From Knoxdaviesia capensis (taxonomy: Eukaryota > Ascomycota > Sordariomycetes > Microascales > Gondwanamycetaceae), in the NCBI GenBank assembly GCA_001510575.1, contig LNGK01000006.1, positions 925,565 through 989,564 on the forward strand: DNA of 64,000 nucleotides, in the 5' to 3' direction. Within the stretch, counting starts at the first letter, position 1. The number at the start of each line of letters is the position of its first letter. The notes under the pieces are model-generated. The model ran no database searches, had not been told where the DNA came from, and saw nothing but the letters and a program-made list of their open reading frames with translations. The translations under genes were made by a program, and so were the position numbers. Positions 1 to 10,925 of this stretch are shown in pieces.

Positions 1-814
1 CGACGACGAGGACGCGGCGGACCTGCTGGAGACGTCGCTGCGGCGCGAGCGCGACAAGATCATCACGCAGGACATCCCCGTGCGCGTGCTGCACCCGGAG
101 ACCGTCGAGTCGATCATGCAGCCCAAGGTGCGCGAGCCCGACGTGCACATCCAGCTGCCGCCGCTGCTGCAGCTCAAGGCGATCTCCGACCGCTTCACGC
201 GGCTCGCGGCTGCCGCCGGCTCCGGCACCAGCACGTCCTCGACGCACGTGCTCTCGGCCGGCGGGTTCTCGAGCTCGGCGCGCGCGGGGTTCGGCGCGAC
301 CACCCCGGCCACCGGCCCCGCGTCGGCGGCCGCCAGCCCGAAGCTCGAGCTCAGCGCGAACATGCACGGCGGGCTGCGGCTGCGCGTGACCACGGCCGGC
401 GGCGGCAGCGTTGCGAGCGAGTGGAGCGGCCTGGTCAACCCGGAGCTCGACCCGTCGCAGCTGGCGGTGCCGGTGGCCGAGCACCCGAGCTCGCGCTTCC
501 GCGCCGCGGGGCCCGACCGCTGGGCCACCGTGCGCGTCGACGGGCGCGACTGGAGCAAGGTGCTCGGCGTCGGCCGGCTGGACGGCCGCGTGATTGCGTG
601 CTTTGCGGACGACCATGCGCTGATCCTGTACGTGTACGTGTCGCATCTGAACGAGCCGAGCGAGGATTCGGTTGTGACGGTGAGTGTGTCCCCGGGGTTG
701 TTGCTTCGCCCCTTTCTCCCCGACTTGGATTGACTTGGGCTGGCGGCGTGAACTAACTTTTGGCGTCCTTTGCGTCTTGGTCTGCAGTACTACGTCCAGT
801 CGTACAGCCAGTAA
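1..814 (+). CDS. HUS1: HUS1-like checkpoint clamp subunit, 3' part
   Basis: C-terminal part of Hus1, a subunit of the Rad9-Rad1-Hus1 (9-1-1) clamp that is loaded at damaged DNA and activates the ATR/Mec1 checkpoint. The gene enters from the left edge and its start is missing. Reading from base 2, the segment ITQDIPVRVL followed by PDVHIQLPPLLQLKAISDRF is typical of the Hus1 family, and the end has the family's closing beta strands (LILYVYVSHLNEPSEDSVVT, then YYVQSYSQ). The last intron is 680-787 (GTGAGT...TGCAG, phase 0), leaving an eight-codon final exon with stop TAA at 812-814. An Ala/Ser/Gly-rich insert (bases about 205-350) is probably a disordered loop. The gene converges with SEC16. 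Identity rests on family resemblance of this half only. Confidence 0.82.
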
Positions 815-1785
815 TCTTTCCGTCGATATGGCTTGTCTCTTCTTTCGACCCATTTTCACCCATTTGCTTTACAATTGCTTTTCTTTGCTCCGCATTTACA
901 GCTTCGTGTCCTCGATACCTGGGATTCATTAGTTTACGCTGGCGTTCCGGACTCTCTCTGACGACTAGATTGACCATCTACGAAATGCCCGTTTCAAATA
1001 GACCATGATTACGACCTTCCTCGCTGCTATTGATCGTCCATGCTGTAGGCACTCATGTCCGAGATCTATCGTGGTATAAGGCTATCTGACCCTCACTTCA
1101 ACGAAGCCATGTTTTATACATCACATCAACAAGAAACAATTCATAATAAGGAGTAGAAATAAGAGTTGATGTCCAACCGGGGACGTTTCCATACACGAGA
1201 CAGAATGCTAACAGCCAACACCAAAACATGACCGCCGTCTAACGCTGCTTCACGGATTTCATTTCGCCATCCACCATTAAAAAAAAAACACTCAAAAAAA
1301 ACCACATGGGCGCGTTTCTAGACGACCGGGGACAAACAACAAAGACAAAAGACAACGGTTCCTTCGCTGAGATGGAGATACCACTACACGCAACTCATGC
1401 AAAGCGAATGACAAGACAAGTACAAAAATGAGGACCAAATTATAATAGTAGAGGGTAACAGGAAATGCAGCCCCGGTAAGGACCGGGAGAGGAAGAAAGA
1501 GAAAAGAAATGCAGTACAACAGAAGCAGAGACGCATAAAAGAGACACGGGCAGTCGTACCGGAGAGTCCTCACAAGAATGAGGATATGTGCGCTCCGCTA
1601 CCTCCTCCAGACCAACGCTGATAATGAGACACAAAAAAAAAGACCAAAAACAAAACCCCAAAACGAAACAACCAGACATTACACCGATTACTATGGTAAT
1701 ATAAAACGAAAACAAGCACAAATATGAATTATGTTGGTACACACGGCTGCACGGAACAGTGCGTCGAGGTCACAGGACAAGCAGC
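815..1785. other. Convergent intergenic region, no gene seen
   Basis: About 970 bp between the stops of HUS1 and SEC16, presumably both 3' UTRs. It is A-rich (A runs near 1278 and 1630). Short open frames here lack family resemblance and credible starts. Confidence 0.6.
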
Positions 1786-4700
1786 TTACTGCGCCATGAC
1801 ATCGACGTACCGTCCCGTCTTCTTGCCCTTCTTGCCGCCCGGCTTGCGCGGACCAGCCGCACTGAGCAGGTCGTCGATGCTGCTGGCGTTGCTCATGCTG
1901 GTGGTCGGCCGGCTGGGCGGGCCGCCGACGCTGCCGTTAGACACCGACCGGCCCATGCTGAGCGGCACGCCCATTGGCGCCAGACCGCCGTCGGCCGAGC
2001 CCGGAGGCGGCGGGGTTCCGCGCGCCATCGGCGGGCCGGAACCGGACAGGCTGCGTGCCGCCATCGGAGGCGGGACACTGCCCATGCGGGGCGGGGGCGG
2101 GGTAGAGGACATCGGCGGCGGCGTGGCGCGGGGTCCGCTGGACGAGCGGGGCGGGGGCGGCGTGGCCGTCTTGGCTTCCGTCGCATCGGCGCCCGCCTTC
2201 TTGTTGACCCAGCGCTTCAGGTCGGGATCGTACACAAAACTGCTCGACTCGCCCAGGTTGGCCTTGATGGCCTTGGGCGCCGGGTCCGGCGTTTCCTTGC
2301 GGGCAATGCCACCGCCAAACCACCCGCCGAAGCCCCAGCCGCCCTTCTTCTGCTGCTTCTCCTCCTCGGCACGCTTAGCTTCTTCTTCGGCAATGCGCTT
2401 GAACATCTCCTGGTTCTCGCGGTCCTTCTCCTCCTTCGACTTGTCGCCCGATCCTGCTGCACCAGCCCGCAAGCCCGGAATGTCATCTTCGTCGTCATCC
2501 ATGAAGCTCTTCTTCTTGGGCTTGTTATCCTCGGAGTCGTCTCCCGTGGCCTCTTTGGTCTCACCGGAGGCATTGGCGTCGTACGACGGGGCATCGTACG
2601 ATGGGGGCTCGTAGCTGTATGGCTGGTATGACGGAGCTTCGTAGCCTCCAGAGGTCTCGGCAACCGTCTCGGGTTCTCCGTGGTCGGAAGGCTGCTTCTC
2701 GGCAGTCTCCTGCGCAAAGTTCATCGAAGGAGGTTCGTAGCCATAAGACGGCGCGGCGTATCCAGAGCTATAAGTGTCAGCGCTGCCATTCATGGCAGAA
2801 CCGTTGAGTGGAGCACCGTGGGTCTCAGTAGGCTCAGACGGTTGCGCAGGAAATCCGAGAGGAGTGTATCCAGTCGACGGAGGCGTGAGCGTAGTCTGAC
2901 CTGGGGGGGCGTATCCGGCAGGGGCGTGAAAGCCCGCATCAGACTGAGATCCATACGATGGTTCGCGAGCAGGCACCGAGTAGCCCTGGCCCGAGATCAC
3001 CGGCGAGTACCCAGCCTGGGCCGAGTACATACTGTTGGCGTGGTTGCTACCCAACACTGGCTCGCTGGCACTATGCGGGAAATCCATGGGCGGGCGAGAG
3101 TACTCACCAGACCGGCGGCCCTCGGGAACAGAAGGCATGGCCGGTCCAGCGGGGGACGGCGCGTAGGGTGACCGGTTGTAAGCATTGGTGGTGGCGGTCG
3201 CAGCCGGCTGTGATGCCGCAGGTGCGCCAGGGGCATAGCGGGAAGTGGTCCGGCTCGGGGGAAGGTTCGACGGTGGCGGAGGCATCGACGAAGGAGCAGA
3301 TCCATACGTGGCCGCAATCGGATTAGGATTGCCGTACATGTCAAAGTTGGTCGCCGACGGCGACCGGGAGATGGTCGGGGTTCCGCCAGCAATCTTGGAG
3401 AACGGGCCAACCTCGACACCACCCTCGGCCGTAGGACCAGCACCGGACTCGTCGACCTCGTCACCCGCAACAAACTTGTTGAACCGGTTCCACATCGAAT
3501 CCGACACCTTGTTCATGTTCGGCTTGGAGATCCAGCTGTTAGACTCCTCCTTGGGTGCCGACTTGAGCCGCTTGATCAGGTCCTCAACCGCCGACTCGAG
3601 GATGGCGTGGTGGTACGGCGACCGGCGGGTCTGTGCACCGATCGAAGTGGCAATGGCCTCGCAGTACTGCAGCGCCTTGTCGCGGAACCCGTACTCGGCT
3701 AGAGTCATGGCAAGCTGCAGCTTATAGGCCGACAGATGCGCCGCACCAGCCGCAGCCTGGTTCGAGCCGGACAATGAAAGACCGTACTCGTACACCTCGC
3801 TGAGCAGCAGAGCTTCCGTCTCTTTGGCAAACTGGTCAGCCTGGCGCCGGTGATCGGAGCCAACAAGAACAAAGTTCGACCGGGTGTCGTCCAGGCCGCC
3901 AAACACCGCCGACGTCTTCGCAAACAGGAAGCAGATGTGCGCAGCCTCGGCGCGGCCATAGCTGGACAGGAGATCTCCCAGGGCTGTCATGGCGCGGTTG
4001 TCTTCGGTAGATCGGTTGCTGAGGATGAGGTTCAGTGTCTCGCGCCACTTGTCAAGACCCGCCAGAGAATCCATGCCGAGGGTGTTGCCGTGGCTCGAGG
4101 GTGCCGAGGCCACAAGCTGGAGACCGGCACGAGCGTGGACAGGCACAAGCTCATCGACAGACTCCTCAAAGTTGCCGGACAGAACCTTGTACAACGCTCC
4201 CAAAGACGCGTTGTTCTGTCCAGGGGGGTTCACTTCCTTCCGAACGAACTCCTGGGCCACCTGCTTGTACAGATCAGGAGACACCGTGTTTGAGAGGAGC
4301 ATGGCATGGCCCCAAAGGCGTCTATCAGCTGCGGCCCATACAGCCTTCTCACGTTCTCCTTCCGCCAGGAACTTGCGGATCTGCTCGACGGTGGAAGAAT
4401 CAACGCTGTCGCTCTGCACACCAGTAGTAGATGCACCCAGATAGGCGCCATCAGCGGTAGCGTGGCCCAGACCAGCGCCCGTGATGGAGGCACCGCCATG
4501 AGACGTAGCATCCGGGTTCAGCACCTCACGGACAGCCGCCTCGACAGCAGAGCTTCCGTCCAGAGCACCATCATGCTCGACGAAGACGCGAAGAATCTTC
4601 CAGAGCAGAAGACGCTCGATCATCCGCTTGTCCTCTAGGCTCGGGTTCGATGTGAACTCCATGTTCGGGACAGTCTTCTCGAGAAGCTCGATTCCGGTGG

Positions 4701-7700
4701 TAATCCACGCAATGGTCTCCTTCTTCTTCGACTTGCCCTTGAGGGGGCCGGGAAACTTGCTAAGACGCTCCTCCAGTGGCAGAATATCCTTCATGTGCTT
4801 CACCTTGACCTCACCGGGGCTGCGCACGATCATGGGAAGCGTCTGGCCGGCAGCATAGCGAGGGACGTTCTTGGGGAACGTGGTCACCATAGCTCCGCCC
4901 ACGCCCCAAGACACAATAGGGCAACCCTTCCAGCGCTGAAGAGGATCCTGTTCACGACCATCAGTGGGAGGGATCATGTTCAAGCTCAGCGAAGGAGCGC
5001 GGACACGATGGGATGGGACAAACGTCGAAGCGTGGTGTTGCTGGGTAGTCGGCGAGACTTGGCTTTGGACCGAGGCGTTATATGCAGCGGTGCGGCCCGA
5101 TGCGGCCGGAGGGGCGGTGCCAGACGATCGGTTGCCGGCAGGAGGTGGCGACAGCACAGTTGTCGGCTCGTACTCCCGCACAGGTCCCAAGCTCGAACCG
5201 TGGGTAGAATAGCCGGAGGCCGAACGCTTGGAAGGCGAGAGGAGGGTATGAGTGGGAGCCGGGCCAGGAGCCGGAGGGGGTGGGGTTGATCTGGTAGGCT
5301 GCTGCATGGGCGGAGCCGGGCTATATCGAGACTCTGTAGGAGGCGGAGGAGGCACCATGTTATGAGACGCCGAACGCGGCGCAAGCTGCTGAGGCTCTTC
5401 GACCTCGTGAGTGGGAGGAAGCGAGGGAGCACGCGAAATGCGCGGTTCGTACGGCATACTAGCCCGTCGTTCCGGCAGGGCGTACTCTCCATTGACTGGA
5501 ACACCGGCAGCGTGTTGCGACCGGTCGTTCGACAATTCAAAGTGCGCAAGCGGACTAGATGTGCGCGGCTGGTGGGCAAGGAATGTCGGCGTGGCGGACG
5601 CTGGGGCGTAGGACGACGTCGGGCGCGAGCTTGGTGGAGCCGGCGAGTACCGAGGAGCGTTGATCGGAGGAGGGGCCATGCCGTTCATGTGGCCGTTGCC
5701 AGGAGAAGTCGGAGAGTACCGGGCACCAGTCGGGGGAGGGAGATGTGGGCCGGATCCAGCATGAACGGGAGCATAGGGGTTCACCAACTCCGGGGCTACC
5801 AGATTGGGAACTCCACTAGAAGACGATCGCGACAGAGGGGGCGCGAGAGGACTAGTCGGAGAGGGTTGGGAAGCGTAGCCCACTGGCGGGGGAACGAGAC
5901 CAGCCGAGTGCGGTTGCATGTGAGGGGCTCCCATTGCAGGGCCAGGCGGGGGAGGCATGGCAGGCGAGGGAGCGCGGATGCTCTGTCTCGAGGCCGGGCG
6001 GGGTTTAGAAACAGTCGGCAGGTCCTCGAAAAATCCCGATTGGCTACGCGGGATGGCAGGCGGCAGCTTGCCACCAGCACCAACCGGAGGCGGAAGCGGC
6101 ACACCACCGTCGCGGGAACCGGGAGGAGACGGAGAGCTAGCACCGGTGGCCATGGATCGCTGGCTTTGCAGGCTGGCATTCCGAGGAGGTACAGCCGTCA
6201 TAGGAGGAGCCAGGGGAGCAGGAACCACGGGGTTGTACTCCTTGGGGGCCTGGTGAAGACTTGCGCGCTTCCGGGGCTTGACCACGTCCATCGGCAAGTC
6301 GTACGGGGAGGTGTATCCACCCTTTGCCTTATCAGCGAAGCTTTCGGCCCGGGCAATCGGCGGCGGGGCCACCTGAGATGTCGGGGTGGGAGGCACATTG
6401 TTGATAAAAGGAGCCACGGGGGCGTACAGGTTTGCGGGAGGATCAGGTTGGACGGGAGCCTGGTGGATGAGAGAGGCCGGAGCGTAGGGGTTGGGGGGAG
6501 GTTGTTGAGTCTGCGGTTGGGCGACAGCGGCAGGATGGGGTTGAGGAGCAGGAACCTCATCGGTCTCGTCGTCGTCCAGGAGGCTTTCGTCGTCGTCGCT
6601 GCCGAGGAAGGCAACAGCATCGACCTCTTGATTAGCTAGGATCGGGCCAGTCGATTCATCGTTAAGGAAATCGTCTTCTTCCTCGTCGCCAGCAAACGCC
6701 TCCTCCCACTTTGCCTCGATGGTTTCGGCGGGGGCGGCAGGGGCGGCAGGGGCGGCAGGGGCAGCAGGGGCAGCAACAGGAACCGGGACCGGAGGCTGCT
6801 GTTCGACGGCGACCGGGTCGGCGACGGGGACTGCGGCGGGAGTCGGATTATCCCAGAAGGAAGCCGATTCGTCGGTAGCAACGGGGGAACCGAACACGTT
6901 ATCCTTCTCCAGCGGGGTATCAACCTCGTCGTCTTCGTCCATAGTATCGAGGGAACCACCAGTCATGGCAGCAGTAGTAGTACGAGCGACGCTGGCGGTA
7001 GCGACCTGCATGGTAGACTTGCGTTCGAGGGCCGGGGGATCCTTGAAGTCAGGCCAGTCACCGCCGTCGCCGTCGGCAAAGATTTCGGAGTGGTTTTTGG
7101 AGAAGAAGTCGTCGCCATCGGCAGCAGCACCGGGAGCAGGGGTGCTGTTCGCAAAGGGCGAGGGCAAATGGCTCACTTGTTGGTGGTTAGGGATAAGGGG
7201 CAGGCCTTCTTCAAATCGCTCAACGGCAGCCTGTTCGGTGCTACCGGACAAATCACCGCCGGCAAAGTGGGTGGAGGCGGGATTCAAATCCCACGTGGCG
7301 TCGTCTTCAACCTCGGCAGGATCCTCTTCCAGAAGAGACACGCCTTGTCCGGACATATCGTTCTCGAGATCCATGGCCGCGGCATTATTCGACGACTGGG
7401 CGTGGTAGATGCTGTTATCCTGTTCCAGCATGGGAACGGCAGGAAACGAGTTGGAGCGATCAAGACCCGGCATGTACTTGGAAAACGGGTCGGTATCGGT
7501 GCGTTGCAGATTCCACTCGCCTTCCTCGTCGTCGTTCCAGTTGACGTCGTGGGACACAGTGCGGGCAAAGGACATTCGACTTGAATGGTAGCTTATCGAG
7601 TTATTGGACGGAGTATCGACAACGGCCGGACTTGATGAGAGGGCGTCTTTATCGGACGTGGATTTGGTGTTTACGGGCGAGGTAACTTGAGCGGGCAAAT

Positions 7701-8085
7701 CGGCGGCCGGAGGTTTGACGGGAGCAGCGGCCGTGGCAGACTCAGCCGCAGCATCCACAGCTTCGTCATCGCCAGCCAGCCAATTATCGGCAGCCTCTTC
7801 ATCGTCATCCATCCACGCGTCAACGTGCGAAGCTTCGACCGACGCAGCATCAACGACTTCAAACGACTTCTCGGGAGTAGCCGTCAGGGCATGTTCGGAT
7901 TCGCTAGCGGCCACAGCCGAGGCTTCGGCACCGGCAGACGCGGCAGCCATGGTCACGGAGGCGGATTTCGGGAGCGGAGGAGGAGAGGACGGCGCTGGTG
8001 GAGATAACGACGGATCGGGATGTATCGGAAGAGTGTTCGGCATCAAGGCAGGATGCCACGACGCAGTTGGTTCATCGTAGGACAT
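1786..8085 (-). CDS. SEC16: COPII coat assembly scaffold Sec16
   Basis: Sec16 is the large peripheral scaffold of ER exit sites that organises Sec23/24, Sec13/31 and Sar1 for COPII budding. A single uninterrupted frame of 2,099 codons starts at ATG 8085 (MSYDEP). Residues 1 to about 1045 are low-complexity, acidic and Pro/Ser-rich, with a PAA minisatellite near bases 6729-6775. The central conserved domain, which binds Sec13, spans about 1048-1510 (LQRWKGCPIVSWGVGGAM, then the alpha-solenoid with WAKYL-like helices and FLFAKTSAVFGG). A long Pro/Tyr-rich linker follows, then a conserved C-terminal block (KKSFMDDDEDDIPGL, a charged helix, GGWGFGGWFGG, FVYDPDLKRWVNKKAG) and a Pro/Arg tail. The length is normal for filamentous fungi, and no intron is needed. 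Confidence 0.95.
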   Translation of the reverse strand: MSYDEPTASWHPALMPNTLPIHPDPSLSPPAPSSPPPLPKSASVTMAAASAGAEASAVAASESEHALTATPEKSFEVVDAASVEASHVDAWMDDDEEAADNWLAGDDEAVDAAAESATAAAPVKPPAADLPAQVTSPVNTKSTSDKDALSSSPAVVDTPSNNSISYHSSRMSFARTVSHDVNWNDDEEGEWNLQRTDTDPFSKYMPGLDRSNSFPAVPMLEQDNSIYHAQSSNNAAAMDLENDMSGQGVSLLEEDPAEVEDDATWDLNPASTHFAGGDLSGSTEQAAVERFEEGLPLIPNHQQVSHLPSPFANSTPAPGAAADGDDFFSKNHSEIFADGDGGDWPDFKDPPALERKSTMQVATASVARTTTAAMTGGSLDTMDEDDEVDTPLEKDNVFGSPVATDESASFWDNPTPAAVPVADPVAVEQQPPVPVPVAAPAAPAAPAAPAAPAETIEAKWEEAFAGDEEEDDFLNDESTGPILANQEVDAVAFLGSDDDESLLDDDETDEVPAPQPHPAAVAQPQTQQPPPNPYAPASLIHQAPVQPDPPANLYAPVAPFINNVPPTPTSQVAPPPIARAESFADKAKGGYTSPYDLPMDVVKPRKRASLHQAPKEYNPVVPAPLAPPMTAVPPRNASLQSQRSMATGASSPSPPGSRDGGVPLPPPVGAGGKLPPAIPRSQSGFFEDLPTVSKPRPASRQSIRAPSPAMPPPPGPAMGAPHMQPHSAGLVPPPVGYASQPSPTSPLAPPLSRSSSSGVPNLVAPELVNPYAPVHAGSGPHLPPPTGARYSPTSPGNGHMNGMAPPPINAPRYSPAPPSSRPTSSYAPASATPTFLAHQPRTSSPLAHFELSNDRSQHAAGVPVNGEYALPERRASMPYEPRISRAPSLPPTHEVEEPQQLAPRSASHNMVPPPPPTESRYSPAPPMQQPTRSTPPPPAPGPAPTHTLLSPSKRSASGYSTHGSSLGPVREYEPTTVLSPPPAGNRSSGTAPPAASGRTAAYNASVQSQVSPTTQQHHASTFVPSHRVRAPSLSLNMIPPTDGREQDPLQRWKGCPIVSWGVGGAMVTTFPKNVPRYAAGQTLPMIVRSPGEVKVKHMKDILPLEERLSKFPGPLKGKSKKKETIAWITTGIELLEKTVPNMEFTSNPSLEDKRMIERLLLWKILRVFVEHDGALDGSSAVEAAVREVLNPDATSHGGASITGAGLGHATADGAYLGASTTGVQSDSVDSSTVEQIRKFLAEGEREKAVWAAADRRLWGHAMLLSNTVSPDLYKQVAQEFVRKEVNPPGQNNASLGALYKVLSGNFEESVDELVPVHARAGLQLVASAPSSHGNTLGMDSLAGLDKWRETLNLILSNRSTEDNRAMTALGDLLSSYGRAEAAHICFLFAKTSAVFGGLDDTRSNFVLVGSDHRRQADQFAKETEALLLSEVYEYGLSLSGSNQAAAGAAHLSAYKLQLAMTLAEYGFRDKALQYCEAIATSIGAQTRRSPYHHAILESAVEDLIKRLKSAPKEESNSWISKPNMNKVSDSMWNRFNKFVAGDEVDESGAGPTAEGGVEVGPFSKIAGGTPTISRSPSATNFDMYGNPNPIAATYGSAPSSMPPPPSNLPPSRTTSRYAPGAPAASQPAATATTNAYNRSPYAPSPAGPAMPSVPEGRRSGEYSRPPMDFPHSASEPVLGSNHANSMYSAQAGYSPVISGQGYSVPAREPSYGSQSDAGFHAPAGYAPPGQTTLTPPSTGYTPLGFPAQPSEPTETHGAPLNGSAMNGSADTYSSGYAAPSYGYEPPSMNFAQETAEKQPSDHGEPETVAETSGGYEAPSYQPYSYEPPSYDAPSYDANASGETKEATGDDSEDNKPKKKSFMDDDEDDIPGLRAGAAGSGDKSKEEKDRENQEMFKRIAEEEAKRAEEEKQQKKGGWGFGGWFGGGIARKETPDPAPKAIKANLGESSSFVYDPDLKRWVNKKAGADATEAKTATPPPPRSSSGPRATPPPMSSTPPPPRMGSVPPPMAARSLSGSGPPMARGTPPPPGSADGGLAPMGVPLSMGRSVSNGSVGGPPSRPTTSMSNASSIDDLLSAAGPRKPGGKKGKKTGRYVDVMAQ

Positions 8086-9311
8086 GTTGGAAGGGGTCGG
8101 AAGAAGGGAAATCGAGAGAGAGAGAGGTGATTCGGCCTGAAGCCGTAAACGTGTTATTATGTAACGCGACTCGACTTTCGCGCAGCTCTACAAGCTAGGG
8201 ATGAAGCCGGCGGAAAGGGATGCAAGCATATGAAAAATCGGCCACGATGGATGGATTTAAGAACACGCGAAATCGGGCACTAGAGAGATAAACAGTAAAA
8301 TAAAATAAAATTCCCAGACACGGGAATTCAGGAATTGGAAAAGGTCAGCAGGGTTCAGCACTTGTGAACACGTTTTTAGAAGCGGGAAACACGGCCTGGC
8401 TATTCCACTTCACTTCCCCCCCAAATATATGTTGCAGCCCATATGCAGGTGAACGGAGACCCGGACAAAGACAAAACCCCCCAGGGCCAAAAGGGGAAAC
8501 TCTCACGGAAGTGAAACCGGGGATTGATTTCGTACCGATAGAAAAAGTCCTAGCTGGACAAAATCGATGGCAGTCGAAGATAATCTGTCGTGGTGGTGGA
8601 TATACGAGAAAGCCTCAAAGTATTATAACACGATGGCTATTTAGTCCCCTATAGAGCAACGTGTAAGGGGAAACCCAGAAAAAAAAAAGAGAAAGCCAGC
8701 TTCAAGGCAACAGAACAGGATAAAATACACAGACACTCATGAATCAATGAATGGACAAGATTATAAAATAAGACGGGTCTAAAAAGACTGAAGAAGCAAG
8801 AAAAGAAGATGCTATTGAGAGACGAAAAGGGGAATGAAAGGGAGACAAGGCCAGAAGTCCATAAAAAAAAAGGTTAGATGATGGAAAAATCTCCCACATG
8901 GGTTTTAGGCCATAAAAACGTAGGCAATGGCAATCTGTTCAATATCTCGTTTGCTCCTTCCCTAGCTAGGGGACTTGATTTGGAAGGTGCAACTCCAGCC
9001 ACACTCCCACCTCGCCACTTCCACTTCCACTTCCACTTTGGGCTTATCACGGCGATTAGATAACGAAATTTCCCGATAACAAAAAATAATTCTGCCAAAG
9101 TTTCTCGAGATGGTGGAAATTTTCTTGACGACGTCCTTAGTCGAATGCACAAACCAAACACTTGAATCCGTAAAGTCAATACAGCACGACCTAGCTGTGG
9201 CCATCTGACGACGAACACGCGATCCTTTTATAGGACCTTCCAACAGAAAGCTGCGCTGCCGGCTTCCAACTCCTCCCGCCCTCCACATCCTCCTCCTCGC
9301 CGACCGCCACC
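8086..9311. other. Divergent promoter region of SEC16 and NOP16
   Basis: About 1.2 kb with no credible gene. A perfect 12-bp palindrome CCCTAGCTAGGG lies near 8959-8970, and a CACTTC microrepeat (four units) near 9014-9036. Close to NOP16 are AAATTT-centred motifs (about 9063 and 9112, GGAAATTTTC) resembling the RRPE element of yeast ribosome-biogenesis promoters. That last point is only motif similarity. Confidence 0.5.
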
Positions 9312-10136
9312 ATGGGCCGTGAACTCCAGAAGAAGAAGCGCCGTTCGAATCGGCAGCCGGTGCGCCAGTCGCAGCACCGCAAGAAGCCGCTGAACCCCAC
9401 CGGCAACCAAATCGTCGCAAAGAACTGGTACGCTCAGCCCACGGGTCCCTGCTGGCTGCTGGGCGACTCCAGCAGCACCCGCAAGAGTGCGCACCCTCCC
9501 TCCGCCGACTAACAAGAACCACATGCACAACCCTACAGGAACAAGAAGGAAACCCTCACGCAGAACTACCGCCGCCTGGGCCTGGCCACGCGGCTGACCG
9601 CGCCGACCGGCGGCATCGAAATCCCCGTGAGCGCCGCTCGCACCCGCACCTTCACGATCCCGACGACTCCGGGCCTGCAGTCGACCGAGGCCGCCATTGT
9701 GCGCGAAGCCGCCGTCGAGCGCGACGCCTCTGGGCGGATTGTGCGGGTGATTTCGCGCGCCGGCCGGCTAAACGACCCGCTCAACGCGTTCGACGACGAC
9801 GACGACGACGAGGACGCAAGCGGCGCGGAGGTGTCTGAGTGGGGCGGTATCCCCGATGAGGGCGACGATGCCGAGGCCGATGCCAAGAAGACCGAGGTCG
9901 TGCGGCTGCTGGAGGCCCAGGCGCGCGTCCCTGTCGTCAAGAAGCCGCGCTTCCAGAGCGAGACGGAGCGCGAGTGGGTCGGTCGGCTCGTTGCGAAGCA
10001 CGGCGAGGACACTGCTGCCATGTTCTGGGACCGCAAGCTGAATCCGTTCCAGCAGACCGAGGCCCAGCTGGCCAAGAAGATTCGCGTGTGGCGGGAGAAC
10101 GGTGGAGGCAGTGCCGAGACGGCGAGCGCGGAGTGA
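9312..10136 (+). CDS. NOP16: Nucleolar protein 16, 60S ribosome biogenesis
   Basis: Nop16 is a small basic nucleolar factor on pre-60S particles. Exon 1 is 9312-9427 and exon 2 is 9539-10136, joined in phase 2 inside a Trp codon (GTACGC donor, GACTAAC branch at about 9507, CTACAG acceptor), giving 237 residues. ATG 9312 lies in a good context (CCACCATGG). Family signatures are the N-terminal MGRELQKKKRRSNR, NPTGNQIVAKNW, and across the junction WNKKETLTQNYRRLGLATRL. The C-terminus carries the conserved ESETEREWV-like block (FQSETEREWVGRLVAKHGED) and MFWDRKLNPFQQTEAQL. An acidic stretch (about residues 120-145, seven consecutive Asp) separates the two halves. The gene diverges from SEC16. Confidence 0.94.
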
Positions 10137-10925
10137 ATGAAAGACACTGGTTTCAAAAAATTGTTTTCCATCAGAAAAGTTTTGGGTGGGTGGAAAAATG
10201 AGGCATGGACTCCCCCGGTTGTTGGCTTCAGGCCGGGACAACTTGGGGACATCCCGGAGTTGGCGTTTTTGTTCTTTTACCCTCCTTATTCGGTATATAT
10301 ATCTCGGTTACCAATGTGAGATCAGCAGCTCATAGACCGGTTGTCTTCCATAGCCGTGAACCAGATGCCTGAAGCTCAAAATTCACTACATATCCAACAC
10401 GCCAGGTTCACCCGGGACTGACGAATGCAATAGGTGTCTATAAATGTATGTCGATTGGTATCTTGTAAATCAAACGCAGCAGATTAAACACACAGGGAAA
10501 AATGTGAATATTTCCAAAATGAAACCCCCCAACCCTCCGGGAAACACGAACAAACAGAAGAACGAATATCATAATACACGAAGAGAAATCGAATGAGATG
10601 GAACAAGAAAAAGATTCGATGAGGGAACTCCTCACCACAAACATGATAAGAGACGTTTCGCTTCATTAACCCCCTCGTAGAAACGACACACTTTGTCGTT
10701 CAGCGCTGTCAGTCACCACACACGTAGCATGCACACCAAGGGAACAAGAAATCGCGGAAGCGACGCAAAAGAAACCAGTCGCTCCAGCTGGAGAAATCTC
10801 ACGAGACTGATACAGTAAGCCCAACAGTCCCAGGAGAGACCGGACCGACATAAACAGCCTTAAGGTGTAGAACACCCCGGGGGAAAGTAATAGTAACAGG
10901 TTGTTCCTAACTACCCAACGCCGTA
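10137..10925. other. Convergent intergenic region, no gene seen
   Basis: About 790 bp between the stops of NOP16 and the MARVEL gene, AT-rich, probably 3' UTRs. No RNA gene or repeat recognised. Confidence 0.6.

Noticed and set aside
7268..7290. tRNA T-arm-like GGATTTGAATCCC (minus strand)
   Set aside because: It is inside the continuous SEC16 reading frame and has no matching acceptor, D or anticodon arms.
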